From the NCBI GenBank assembly GCA_958450325.1, contig OY288251.1, positions 63,443,666 through 63,507,665 on the forward strand: a stretch of 64,000 bases of DNA, written 5' to 3'. Below the pieces are notes generated by a model, which ran no database searches, was not told where the DNA came from, and worked only from the letters and a program-made list of their open reading frames with translations. Both the position numbers and the translations under genes were made by a program. How positions within the stretch are numbered: position 1 is the stretch's first letter; each line of letters starts with the position of its first letter. Shown here piece after piece: positions 33,572 through 45,398 of the stretch. This DNA is from Agrostemma githago (lineage: Eukaryota > Streptophyta > Magnoliopsida > Caryophyllales > Caryophyllaceae).

Positions 33572-34725
33572 ATAGGTTGGAACAAAAAACAAATTATCAA
33601 AGGTTGGACACAAAAAACCCCTAAATTACACACTATCAATCTTGCAACGCACGCATTCATCTCTGACCTTATTGAAGTGTGACTTTTCTCAACAACGACT
33701 GTGACTTTGCGCGTATAACAGCATGATTGTTAGAGCTTAACACCCGCACCGCATAACAAAAGCAAGTACAACTACAACCCAAGATGCAATACCAACAATA
33801 ATAAATATATATATTTTCTCAACAACAAAAAAACACCCACAATAATAAATATAACAATGATAAGGAAACAAACATATATATTTTGAATAGTAAAGCAACT
33901 TCAACGTAATACAACTATGCCTACAGCTAAAACTACAACTACATGCAACCAACAAAATAATAATTTGCCTTGATTAATATCCACAACACATAAGAACTAC
34001 AAGTACAACTACAAACCAATATGCAATACTCAACAACAACAACAACAAAAAAATACAATGATAAAGAAACCAATATAAATATTTGGAATAATAAAGAACC
34101 TTCAACGTAATACAGCAAAACAACTACAACAACAGTGAACGTGTGACTGTCTATCATATTGAGTATGACTGTCACGTTATAACGGTGTGACTCTGCAAAA
34201 ATATCAAACCAAACAAAACAATGTTCGACTGCACATTTTCGTGACTCTTCTCATTTAACAAACCAAATATATATGTATATATCCATCTTACCTCCTACAT
34301 GTTGCCCATAAATTTTCAACTGCACATTTTGATCATCGCGTGGTTCTTCGAGGAACAACACCATTAGAGCATAAAGACGTACATCAATTTACGAATTAGG
34401 GTTTAGTTATTCTGAATAATGGTATAGATAGAGGGAAGCTTTTTTATTAAGGATAAATTTCGAATTTTAGTGAGAGCTTGGTGAGAGATTTGGGATGGTT
34501 TTCAAATTTTGGTGAGGGGGTGAATTTTGTTGATAGAAAGAGTGATAGATTTGGTGATAGGAATGGTGATTGCATGCTGTACTTTTGCCCTGCTGCTGTC
34601 TGGTGCTTGTCATTCACGGACATATTCTCCCTTTTTTCTTTTTTCTTTTTTGATTAATCTTAGTCATCCATCCAAACCAAATCAAGGGCCAAAAACACAA
34701 CTTCCCAACTTCCCACTTTTCACCA
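33572..34725 (-). promoter_or_regulatory. Upstream region of the transposase gene, right arm of the MULE
   Basis: AT-rich and without a credible gene. A few GTGTGACTGT / TGTGACTTT motifs at 33670-33700 and 34140-34250 are the inverted form of the AGTCACAC repeat. 33740-33960 and 33975-34110 are an internal tandem duplication (CAACAACAAAAAAA, ACCTTCAACGTAATAC and AACTACAACTAC occur in both). The reading frames here are Val/Tyr-rich artefacts. Confidence 0.55.
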
Positions 34726-34742
34726 AACTCCCTTGATCCCTT

Positions 34743-34745
<3 letters not shown>
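34726..34745 (-). repeat. MULE right terminal inverted repeat
   Basis: AACTCCCTTGATCCCTTTTC. The reverse complement matches the left end over GGGATCAAGGGAGTT, with three or four additional bases at the tip. Confidence 0.75.

Positions 34746-34810
<65 letters not shown>
34746..34810. repeat. (TA)n between MULE and MITE
   Basis: About 32 TA units. A short TA run (35054-35071) follows the MITE. Confidence 0.9.
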
Positions 34811-34814
<4 letters not shown>

Positions 34815-35053
34815 GTAGGTTCAAATAAGGTCAACAACTTTTTTAAGTTCCTAAGTTCCAGTGTTAAAGTTACACAAAAAGTGCTTAAAGTTACACGAGA
34901 TGAGTGATAAAGTTGCACTTTATCACTTGAAGTGATAAAAGTGCTGAATGTTATAGTTACATATCAATTTTGAAAAATGCAACTTTAACGTATGTCATCT
35001 GTAACTTTAATATAGACTTAAAAAAATAGTTGACCTTATTTGAACCTACCTCT
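34811..35053. mobile_element. 243 bp MITE in the TA tract
   Basis: The terminal inverted repeat of about 38 bp begins AGAGGTAGGTTCAAATAAGG at both ends with two or three mismatches. The centre carries AAAGTTACAC and GATAAAGTTGCAC words in near-inverted order. It is non-coding. The TA flanks do not allow the superfamily to be fixed. Confidence 0.85.
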
Positions 35054-35071
35054 ATATATATATATATATAT

Positions 35072-35131
35072 ACTCGGTATTATATGACGGAATATAAAAA
35101 AGGCGGAAATTAAATGTTAGATTGTTAGTAA
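35072..35131 (-). other. Element A LTR fragment between inserted elements
   Basis: A short remnant of the interrupted LTR. It is placed by continuity with 36281-37273 rather than by strong similarity. Confidence 0.45.
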
Positions 35132-35140
35132 ATAAATAAT

Positions 35141-36271
35141 GGAAAATTCTCATTTGTACCCTTTAAGTTTTCACTTTTCCCAGTTGTACCCCTGCGTATT
35201 AGAAATTATCAACTATACCCCTAAACTCAATTAATTAGTCCCAAGCGTGACTAAACTAGGATTGACCGTCAATTATGCCGTTAAGTGCCAACTTGGATTA
35301 AATGACATGGAATTTATCTTTTTTTTTTTTCTTTTCCCTCCAAAGCGTTACTTTCCTTCTCCCTCTAAATTCTCCCTCCGATTCTCAATCTTTTCCTTCC
35401 CAATTTTTTTTCCTATTTATTATCTTCTTATTTTCACTTATTTACCTCCACAAACACTTCTCTTTCTTCCTCTCTATCCCTCACTCTCTTACTTTTCTCT
35501 CTTATTTTGCATCATGTCTTGAAGCTATTAGTGATGAATTTCCGGGATTGAAGATGAAAATGAAAGAATTGGTGTCAATTATGAAGGGTTTGAAGTACTT
35601 TAATGTTGCATTGCTCATATTTGTTGTAGTACTTGTTTTGTTAAAATTATAATAAGAAAAACATGATTGAAATGTAATGGGAAAAACATGCTTGAAGAAG
35701 TAATGAATTTTGGTTGCATAACCAAAAAATTGTTTCATATCTCGTACTTAAAATTCATACAAAATTAAATTATTGTTCCCTCTCGGTAACTAGTCTCAGG
35801 AAACTGACCGTAGCACTTACGATAATTACAGTAGGGTTAATGATTACATAGCATTCAGCGCAATAAATCTATAGTAATAGGAGCAAATCTGTTGCAGCAG
35901 TTACTCCGTAAACAGTAGGGGCAACAATTAAATAGCAGCACTGGCAGCAATAATAAATTGTAGCAACACCAATCTGTTTGACACGATCAACTAACAGCAG
36001 GAACTGCTAATAGGTTGGGGTACATCTGGGAAAAGTGAAAATTTAGAGGGTACAACTGGGAAAAGTGAAAACTTAGATGGTACAAATGGGAAGGAAAAAT
36101 TCCATGTCATTTCATCCAAGTTGGCACTTAACGGCATAATTGACGGCTAATCCTAGTTTAGTCACGCTTGGGACTAATTAATTGAGTTTAGGGGTACAGT
36201 TGGTAATTTCTAATACGCAGGGGTACAATTGGGAAAAGTGAAAATTTAGAGGGTACAGATGGGAATTTCAC
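35141..36271. mobile_element. Non-autonomous Mutator-type transposon with long TIRs
   Basis: 1131 bp flanked by the 9 bp repeat ATAAATAAT (35132-35140 and 36272-36280). Inverted repeats of about 165 bp run from 35141-35310 and 36105-36271 (for example TTGTACCC, GCGTATTAGAAATT and GTGACTAAACTAGGATT on the left, complements on the right). The interior has a CT-rich stretch (35315-35510) and a short open stretch, KMKELVSIMKGL followed by a hydrophobic tail (35547-35652), which might be a captured host exon. The 9 bp duplication supports the Mutator superfamily. Confidence 0.85.
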
Positions 36272-36280
36272 ATAAATAAT

Positions 36281-37273
36281 AAAATGTTAGATGCGATAAT
36301 AAAAAGTTAGATACGAAATATAAAAGTTAGTATACAATAACTATAATGTTAATGGTGTTAGTAATGCTAGTATACGAAAATAAAGAAAATGTTAGTATGC
36401 AAAATTTGAAAAGGTTAGAGATTAGAAATCAGGGTTTGACACCCTCAACCAACATGTTAATAATCACGCGAATAGGCTCGTTTTTAGTGTCGTTGAAGGC
36501 ACGAGAGCAGTGTGAGATATGTAGGGTGAGTTAGGGTGTGTGATTTGAGGAAAGGATGCTCTCGTTCTTTGACGAGTTTTGATCTCGAGATGGCTTTGTA
36601 TATGTGTGAATATGAGAAACTCAAAATGTGAGTTGCAAAGATGAAGGGAGTGTGCAAAGGTTGTAAAGTTGGAAGAGTTGTGGATGCAAAATGTGTGTGT
36701 TGAATGTTGTGTAATGAGGGAGTATTTATAGACTCGAGCCCTGTCTAGGGGTCACTCGATCGAGTGGCCCTAAGTGCACTCGATCGAGTGTCCTCAGAAA
36801 GGGTTCCCTGGTGGTTTTTCGTGGGTGCACTCGATCGAGTGGCCCTATGGCACTCAATCGAGTGCCCTTGACCGGCTGTGAAAGGTCCGGATTTTGTTAT
36901 GGCAAGTTGGGATTTGATTGGTTTGATTGATTTGGTTGTTGTGACTTGATTCATTTTATGTATTTGGACGCAGCGTGAGGCTGGTTTCATCTCGGGTTTT
37001 CGACTTTGACCGAGTTTTGACTCGGTCGCAAAAGCCGGTTTTATTTTCGGCGACGGTTTTGGCTCAAATTAGTCTTATTTTATTGGAAACGACCCACTGA
37101 GTCTGGATTTGAGGTCGGTTTTGGGAAATTGTGTTCTGCTAAATGCTCACGTCTGATACTATTGATTTCGAGTTCATATTCGAGCGTCTTAAAGCACATT
37201 TACATCCGATCATCATCGGGTGTTTTTTTGGAGACTGCTATAGACACAAGCAGTCAAAATGCGGGTGTTTACA
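36281..37273 (-). mobile_element. Element A 5' LTR, promoter-proximal (U3) part
   Basis: Aligns with 57200-58143 of element B (CACCCTCAACC, GACCCACTG, CATCATCGGGTGTTT) and ends GGGTGTTTACA like the B LTR. A minus-strand TATAAATA box lies at 36723-36730. Immediately upstream of it in element orientation, 36750-36870 carries four ACTCGATCGAGT-type palindromes. 37273 is the outer boundary of element A. Confidence 0.75.
36723..36730 (-). promoter_or_regulatory. Putative TATA box of the element A LTR
   Basis: TATAAATA on the minus strand. The same box is at 57553-57560 in element B at the matching LTR position. Confidence 0.55.
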
Positions 37274-38039
37274 GGTGTGTACCGATTTTTCTAATTTTTT
37301 TTCCTATTTTAATACTACTTTGGTTGTGGAGGTAAATAAAGACGACACTGAACTTTTCGAAATGGTTTGGTCTCACACTCCGAGACCTACGTCCATTATT
37401 CTCTCATTAATATTTCAACGTCTATCCATAGGATTACAAAATATTAATAAGCACTCAATCCTAACTAAGTTGCGGTGCTAGAATAACCTTAATTATTCTA
37501 TCTCCAAACCAATTGATACACAAAGGTTTAGTCAAAGATCTCCTTTAGATTGTCTTCTTCGTAAGACTGATGTAGGAGCGTTGTTTCTAATTCTCAACGC
37601 TTGTTTTTAACCTTGCATGCTCTATCATAAGTGAGTCTTCTCTCTATCTTGATACTTGATTCATTTTCTCTATCCGGGTCGATCCTGTAAAATTTAGCAT
37701 ATAATTAGGAAGAGTCGAAAAATCTAGATCTTACAGCGATCGATGTCTGTAATGACAAATGACTTATTGTGCATTCAAGTTTGATTTGTTGCAGCCAAAC
37801 GTTGTTTCAGTGCCGCTAAGAGAGACTTGAATGTCAAACGAACATGTTTGGCTTCCGACATCCCTCGAATGTGTGTATGCTACAAGGATTAGATGGATGC
37901 CAAAGACAGAAGGCAAGACGAGTAAGGGAAAAATATTGACAGTGATTCTGACGAAACTACCTACGAACCTCTACCCGAACCGGCGAATTCGACCCGCCCC
38001 ACTCGCTTTCCACCTCTAGACATATTTTATAAAAGAGTT
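37274..38039. other. Unassigned stretch right of element A
   Basis: Single-copy-looking DNA within this window. A 62-codon plus frame at 37831-38019 is too short and featureless to call. I see no repeats, TIRs or RNA genes. It may be the original target of element A or part of an older element. Confidence 0.3.
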
Positions 38040-38770
38040 TTTTTTTTTGTGAACCACATTCTTTAATAAAAAAAAACATTTTGCGAGATCACCTTTAATA
38101 AAAAAAAGTTTGTAAAACACAATCTTTAATTTTTTTTTGGCGAAACACTGCATTTTTTCCGGAGTTTGATCAAAATTTTAAAAATAAAGCGGTGTTGACT
38201 CAATTTTTTCGGCGAAATCACGTGCTTGGTTAGCTTCTTTCTTTTTTGCTACATTTTTTCTCAATAAATCTATTTTTGTTTTTCATTTTTCTCCCTTTTA
38301 ATTAATTATACTCTGTAATTTCTCCAATTGAATTGATCAGAAGAGAATCGGCGAGCATAAAGCCAGATTGTAAAGATTAGAAGAGAATTGACATTATTCC
38401 TGAAAATTGATTCGAAGATGTTAATTTTGGTTTATTAGGATTTGAGATGGGTGAAGGAAAGATGAGTTTAATGAGAGGGATAACGCGAAATTGTCTTTTG
38501 ATTAACAAAATTGAGTGGGAGAGATTAGTATTAAAAAAAAGGAATGACCAAGCCATATGATTTCATCAAAAAGCCGAGTCAACACTAAATTTTTCTTTAT
38601 TTTAGTCAAACTCCAACAAAAATGATGTTTTTAGCAAAAAAAAGTTTGTTAAATGCTATGTATTTTTAATAAAAGTTACTCCGTATGTTTTACAAACTTT
38701 TTTTTAAAGGTGGTGTTTCGCAGGACGCTTTTATTAAAGATTGTGTTTTACCATATTTTTGTTTGTCAAA
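38040..38770. mobile_element. Palindromic MITE-like element with about 200 bp inverted repeats
   Basis: Left arm (38045-38250) and right arm (38560-38765) are imperfect inverted copies. They share ACACAATCTTTAAT, AAAAAAAGTTTGTAAAACA, GCGAAACAC, GGAGTTTGA and GTGTTGACTC in mirrored order. The middle (38250-38560) is unique and non-coding. The ends are not sharp and no clear target-site duplication was found, so the class is open. Confidence 0.6.
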
Positions 38771-38920
38771 TTCATCATCCGTAATATTTACGGTTTTAAT
38801 TTTACGGAATTACATATGGTTTCATATTTATAAAATTATCATCCAAATTATTGGAAAACAAATTGAAAATTGAAAAATGATAAAGAACCAAGTTCTTATA
38901 ATGAGTGATAAATAATACTC

Positions 38921-39091
38921 TGTTATGAAACATAATATGTGGATGTCCATCGGGTCTTATAACTCATTATGATGTAACCCTAGATGTACCATGTACTATA
39001 TATATGCCCCTTGATGAGATGAATAAACATCTCTCTGATTTCTCTCATTCTCTTATCTCTCTACTTTCTCTTCTTTCTTCCTTTCACAACA
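38921..39091 (+). repeat. Copia 5' LTR (short form)
   Basis: 171 bp. It matches both ends of the 447 bp right LTR but lacks about 276 bp between CCATCGGGT and CATTATGATG. A TATATATA box (38998-39006) and a CT-rich tail are retained. Confidence 0.85.
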
Positions 39092-42000
39092 CGTTATCAG
39101 CACCAATCTCTAACCCTAATTTTATTTTCCCTAATTTTAATCTTTCACTTTGATTTTATTTTTCCCTAATTTTAATTTTATTACAGTTCTCATGCTCAAT
39201 GGTCAATTGTTGATAACACTTCATCATCATTATTTTTCATATCCAACCGTGCCAATGATCAATTATTTTGCTTGTGAGGCATTCATGATTCATTGTTATC
39301 CATACATCATTAATTATTATGCATGTCATTAATCACAACTTTTCATCAATTAATCACATCTTTTCATAAAGAAGGTTTTTGCAATTGAAGTTTTTAATTA
39401 CTTCTGCGGTTTATGAGAGTGATTTCCTCTTAGTTAATTTATTTAGTTTGCTTATTGGTTGTTTACGATTGCTTCATAAACATGTTCTTCAAATTTTAAT
39501 AAATTTATGTAGGATTAAATTATTGTACTTATTTGATGAATGTGTATTTGCATAAATTATTTTTGGCCTAATATTTTTTTTTCTTTTTGGAAAGAATTAT
39601 TAATAATAATGATCTTGGTTTTATTATCAAGAGAAAAATATGACAAGATGTCAAAGACTCAAAGTTTTTAATAGAAGATGTATGATAAATCATTCTTATA
39701 GACTGTATATATGAATGTATCTATTTTGGAGTATAATAATCCAATATACTAGAATTCATATGAGGATACGATGTTTTCTATCCTTCAACCTTTTTATAAA
39801 AGGTGTTTTATTTAATTCAGTCACGTAGACTGCATATATATCTATGGATCAATTTTAATGTTAAGAATCCATATGATGAAAACTCATATTATATTGGAAC
39901 TGAAATTCCAAAACTATTTAATTTCTAATTATGAGCAAAGAAAATATGTTATCTTGTATGGTGACAAATATTTTGGACAGAAGTTCCATAAAAGATTGTA
40001 TACCAGAAGTATACACGATTATTTTGAGTGATAAATATGAGTTGTCCCAGAAAATATGATATCACGGAAATAAAGTAGCCTCAAAGGCATTATATCGTGA
40101 AAAATATATACTCCGTGTGAGTATGTACATGAAATTGTACCGAGATAAGTATCACTTTAAAGTTGAAGTTGATAAAATTTATACTCCTTGTGAGTAAAGT
40201 ACATGAAATCGTACCATCTTTATATCAATTACAAAGTGAAATAAAAAATTATATGGGAGAGAAAGTACATAAAATTGTATTGTATTTAATACTTGTTAAT
40301 ACCACTTATTATTGTCCTGAAGACAAGATATCGTGAAGAGAAGTCGTGAGAAATCCTCTGGATTAATTTCATGTTCATCCGAAGTTGAACCGAATAATAT
40401 AATATAATTAATATTGAAAGACGACAAATCTCTTTCAATTGGATGAGTCCATTCCCTGAAGTGAATGTGACATTTGATAAAGACTCTATCAGAAACAGAA
40501 GTCGAGAACATGACAAAAAAATAAGCCAAATGTCGTGGCCTTAATTGATCCAATTGATGCGGCCTTAATTGAGCCTAATGATAATGCGGTCTTAATTGAG
40601 TCTGATTCGGTGAATGCAAGTACATCATTCACAAAAATTCATGTGACCCTTACACGAAGTTTCGATATGAGAGGAAGAAAAATTATATATGAGTTGGAAT
40701 TTTGACACGTACACCTGAAATTCATAGTGGTTACATATACTGAACCTATGACGAGAAATTCATAGTGTTGACCAATATTGAAACCGTGACGTGAAGTTCA
40801 CGGTGTTTTACAAATTCTCACTTTGCGTACAGTGAATATTATTTTGAGTATCAAAATTAAGAATAAACTTGATGTATATTCATGGATGTTTGTAAAGTAT
40901 GAGATACTCTTAACAGTTGATATTCGTATAAAAATAATATAAACCATTTCCTGAAGCGAATGGTATTATCATATTTTCATGATGTAATACTCGTATATTT
41001 TATTTTCATACAAATTATGTGGTCGTAAAGACACATTATTTTGAAAATGGCTTAAAGAAAATATGCGTGATGTCTCGTATCGCATGTCATGGTTGAGTAA
41101 ATTAATGCGACATTATAATTGTGAGTCTGGTATAACTGATTAATAGTCATTTTTCTCGGTAACGGATATGACATGAATAAAATATTCGATTAACGATCAT
41201 TATTTCGTGAAAAGAATATGACAACGAATAAAATATTGATTAAGTGATGAAAATTATGCCACCGACATCGAATAAGCGCAAGGAGGTGAATATTTTAATT
41301 ATGTGTTTGTTTAAAAACACTGATATTTTACCGGAAACGGCATAGTAAAGATCACAATATCTTGTGAAGACAATTCGATAATATGACCATGTATTTATAT
41401 GGTGAAATAAATGATCAGTTGATTAATGATCAATTTATAGTTATCACATGGAATTGAATTACTCTAAGAGTAATATATATATAGTCATATTCCGAGAGAG
41501 AATATTGACGGGTCTTGCCTATTGTATTAGACACCAGTTGTGTTATGTCACTATCATTTGTTATGGTCATATGACTAAATAAAATTAGTGTGCACATAAG
41601 ATTGAATATAGCTAAACAGAAGTTTAGTAGAATGAAAATCGGTCAACTGGTAAAATTGACACGAAAATATTAAAGATGTGACAATTTGAGGCCATCCGGG
41701 TTCTTATTACACCCGTTTTGATAAATCTGAAATTTATCTTGAAAAAATGTAATGATGGCGTGCTGAAACTCTCTCGTGTATCGTTAAAATTATATTTGAG
41801 GCAATACAATACACTGAGAAGAAATATTATTATATGGGAGATCTAAATACTCTACTCGTAATCGGATAATGGAGATGAACAACGTTCATATCCGGTGACC
41901 TTTAAGGTTTTAATTACGTGACCTGTAGTCACACTGAATTTTACGAGTAGCCCATGTAATCAGAGTTTACAATTTGATCATTATGTGAACATGACGATGA

Positions 42001-44012
42001 TCTCCTGAATGGGCAATTTCAATTCAGCACATGAAAACCAACTGCGTTAAGTTGAGCTCTCAAATATATTATTTTACTGAAGAGAATTAGTTGATAAAGT
42101 CTATGAAATATGAGACGAATTCTAAGGTGGATATTGCCCTTTAAATCTATCAGGTAATGATAGTTTTTACCACCTTCGGGGGAGATTGATAATGATAAGC
42201 TGGTAAAAACAAACGAGTAATGTTGATCCCAACTGAACCAGAAGTTCAAAGACTTGTTTTGAATATGAAATACATCAATTAGAAGTCCATGAAATATGAA
42301 TAATGACTCGATCATTGTGTTATGATGATGTATATGATGATATATCAGCTTGATTACTTATTAAATATGTTATACATTGAAATTTATGATTTCACTATAG
42401 ACAGATTCACCCTCCTTGTGGTGTAGCGAGCTATAGATCAGTCATGGATAGTAGATGTAATGAACATTGAGATTCTCGCCAAATTTTCAATAATCACACA
42501 TTATATAGTGTGAGGGTCTTATTCGGTTCATTTGTTATAAGAAAATGACAAGCATGTGCAGTTGGTACTCGTAAAGAGTAATGAAATTGAATGTCCCGAA
42601 GTGGCATAGCTATCTGATGATAATAGATGGCCTATATAAAAAGATTGGTACCACATATATTCAGATTCAGATAACTATAATCAGTACTGATGATAAGAAA
42701 TTATATCGATATATTAATTCGTGGAACCGAATAATAGTTGCGCGCATTCGACCCTAATAGGGAACTTATATAAAAATCCATTTTGATTGTTGACGTACAA
42801 TCTATGGTTAAGATTGAGCTCATGGACTTAAAGTCCATGTATTGACATAAAGTTAATCCAATTATGAATATTGGTGGATATACTGTAGAGTTTGCATTTA
42901 AGTCTCATGTGCATGTAATATAGTTATTTTATCGTTGCATACTAGTTAAGATTACATCATAGCATTAGTTTAGAATATATACACTATAGGGCATTGTTTG
43001 TATTACATGTTGCACGAGATTATTATTGTTATATATATTGCAGGATATATGTAAAAAAGGAAATCATACTCCTAGATTGATAAGTACTCCAGGAAGGAGC
43101 TTGTATTATAAATAATCATCACATGACGGTGGTTGATCAAATTGAGTTCCTGAAGGACTCGTGATTAAGTATAAGAACCTCTACACAATGATTGTGTTTA
43201 AGAAAAGCATTCAACATGAGAATTAATGTGAATGCACAATATTATTGTCTCAACTTGAAGTTTAAGCGTACGAGAAATCATACATGAATAATTTTTTTGT
43301 CCTGTGAAAATACTTTATGGTCCAGAAGCGTCATAATAGTTGAAAAATGAGGTAGTGGAATGCTACAATGAGTATGTCAATCCGTACAATGGCAAGAAAT
43401 CAACTATTATTTAAGATAAATCGGATTGATTGATTCTCCTGAAGATCGATAATCAGTTGAGAAATAATGTTAGCTACACTCTTTTTCCCTTCGACTAAGT
43501 TTTTGTCCCAATGAATTTTTCCTAGCAAGGTTTTTAACGAGGTAGCGCTAGAGATGTGTTAATACGCTATAGTTATGAACACCATAATTTTAATGACGAG
43601 ATACATATTTGGTTATACATCAAAGGGTCATAAATGACTATGTCCAGATTGCAGGTTCCGAAGAAATATGATACTGAACTTATCAAAGATTTCTATTAAT
43701 TGAAGATACCAAGTTTGTCGGTTACTACAATCCATTTCAACGTCGCCGTGAAGTTCCATGAAGACATGAATTATTTTCATTAAATATCAAATTGTGTAAT
43801 TATCAGGGGGAGTAACCACGCGCTGTACTCTTTTTTCTAAGCCATGGTTTTGTTCCACTGGGTTTTCCATGGAAGGTTTTAATGAGGCAGCATGTTATGC
43901 GTGTATGAAGATTTATGTACTCTTTTTCCTTCACTAGTGTTTTTCCCACCGGATTTTTCTAGTCAAAGTTTTAACGAGACATTTTCTTTAGTGATGTACA
44001 TCCAAGGGGGAG
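39092..44012 (+). other. Copia interior, no genes seen
   Basis: Primer-site-like CGTTATCAGCACC at 39092-39104. AT-rich throughout, with repeated phrases such as AGTACATGAAATTGTACC (around 40125, 40200 and 40265) and TTCATAGTG (40720-40810). 43470-44000 contains three copies of a conserved block (separate entry). I could not recover a reverse transcriptase motif in any frame. Confidence 0.5.
43470..43990 (+). repeat. Threefold 3' motif of the Copia element
   Basis: Copies lie near 43478-43545, 43826-43892 and 43917-43985. Each has the order: ACTCTTTTT, pyrimidine-rich stretch, GTTTTTGTCCCA or a variant, TTTTTCCTAG or a variant, AAGGTTTTAACGAGG or a variant. Such a block just before the polypurine tract is common in plant Copia elements. 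Confidence 0.65.
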
Positions 44013-44459
44013 TGTTATGAAACATAATATGTGGATGTCCATCGGGTGAAAGACAAACAAATAAGAACGTAAAATCGAGAGACAGACAGATTTACGTGGT
44101 TCACTAACAACCTGTTAGCTACATCCACGGGCAGAAGGAGGGATAGTTTTATTAATTTGAGGAGAGGTTACAGATTTCATACTGATATCATAATTTCTAG
44201 AGTTGAGTTATGAGAGTTTATATAACCTGAACAGAAACTCTAAACAGATTAGGAAATCCTATACAATAGAAAATCCTAGGTCAGATACTCAGATATTGAT
44301 TAGGAAACTCTAATCAATCAGATAATAGCCCATTATGATGTAACCCTAGATGTACCATGTACTATATATATGCCCCTTGATGGGATGAATAAACATCTCT
44401 CTGATTTCTCTCATTCTCTCATCTCTCTCTACTTTCTCTTCTTTCTTCCTTTCCCAACA
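44013..44459 (+). repeat. Copia 3' LTR (long form)
   Basis: 447 bp. It contains 276 bp absent from the 5' LTR (44046-44325), including GATTTACGTGGTTCACTAAC. The parts shared with the 5' LTR are nearly identical. Confidence 0.85.
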
Positions 44460-44479
44460 TACTCATAATAAAAAAAAGG

Positions 44480-45075
44480 GACTTGCTAAATCATACCCAT
44501 GTTTTTACTATTTCATACCCACCTTTCTCAAACTACCCCTCTCAATTTTTTTCAATCAATTTATCATCACTTTATCTTTTCCCTCTTTCCCTCTTCTCCA
44601 ATCAATTAGGGTTTAAGTAGAAAAACAATCAATAATATAACATTCATTTCAATGACTCATTAAAAAGTAAATTATTAATAAAAACAACCCACTTGATCGT
44701 CTCAAATACAAATTATGATTTGTTAGAGTTTAATCTAATTAGGGCTTAATTAGAAATTGAATAAGAAATTAGGTCTTGATTAAAAATTAGGGTTTTAAAA
44801 AGAAATCGAATACAAAATTAATCAATAAAAACAAAATTAGGGTTAATCGAATATAAAAGTGAAATTATTAATAAAAACAACAAAATTACTTGTCTCACGT
44901 GTAAATTATGATTCATAATCGTAAAGTTATCGAAGCATTTAGTTAGTTTTTGATGGGTTGAGAAAAGAAAGAAAGTGTTAGGTTTTGAGAGATGGGAAAA
45001 GGGTAGCCAAGGGAAAAATAATGAAAACTTGGGTCTGAACTAGTTAAACCTGGGTATGATTTAGCAACTACTTAA
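44480..45075. mobile_element. About 600 bp MITE
   Basis: Inverted termini share TTGCTAAATCATACCCA (44483-44499, and the complement at 45050-45067), with weaker inverted similarity for about 60 bp more. It is non-coding and AT-rich, with repeated AAATTAGGGTTTAAT-like words. The target-site duplication is unclear. Confidence 0.7.
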
Positions 45076-45398
45076 AGAGATTGGATATTGAATTTATGGT
45101 TTAAACCAGATTAGGCCAAACAAAATCTAGTCCAACCCGAACAGGACCCAGACCCATCTCACTTGACAACTCAATCCGAATGACCCGAACTGAAAGTGAT
45201 CCGAACCTGACTCGAACGCGAACCCCCGCCGGATTGCCACTCTACTGGCCACCCTTTGTAACTCGGTGAATGCATCAAGCCATCAACCAGAGTCCACTCC
45301 AGAAACCCTATCAAAATGAATAGAACAAGGCTCTCTCTTTGAACCTAAACTCCTAAACCAAACCATTAGGAAAAGACTGAAGCTATTATCAATCGACA
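45076..45398 (+). promoter_or_regulatory. Promoter and 5' leader of the ORRM2-like gene
   Basis: This contains AAACCCTA (telo-box-like) at 45303-45310. It also has an eight-codon upstream ORF at 45316-45342 (ATG AAT ... TGA), which would lie in the leader if transcription starts before it. No TATA box is obvious. The MITE at 44480-45075 ends directly upstream. Confidence 0.45.

Larger units (their letters stand above)
38921..44459 (+). mobile_element. Copia-like LTR retrotransposon without coding capacity
   Basis: 5539 bp flanked by TACTC (38916-38920 and 44460-44464). Left LTR 38921-39091 (171 bp), right LTR 44013-44459 (447 bp). Both start TGTTATGAAACATAATATG and end with an AACA terminus. 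The left LTR is followed by CGTTATCAGCAC, the primer-site style of many plant Copia elements. The right LTR is preceded by the purine tract CCAAGGGGGAG. The 4.9 kb interior has no ORF above about 100 codons on either strand. It is either badly decayed or a non-coding derivative. Confidence 0.8.

Noticed and set aside
37831..38019. 62-codon ORF as a host gene
   Set aside because: No motif, no conserved neighbour and length within chance; left unassigned.
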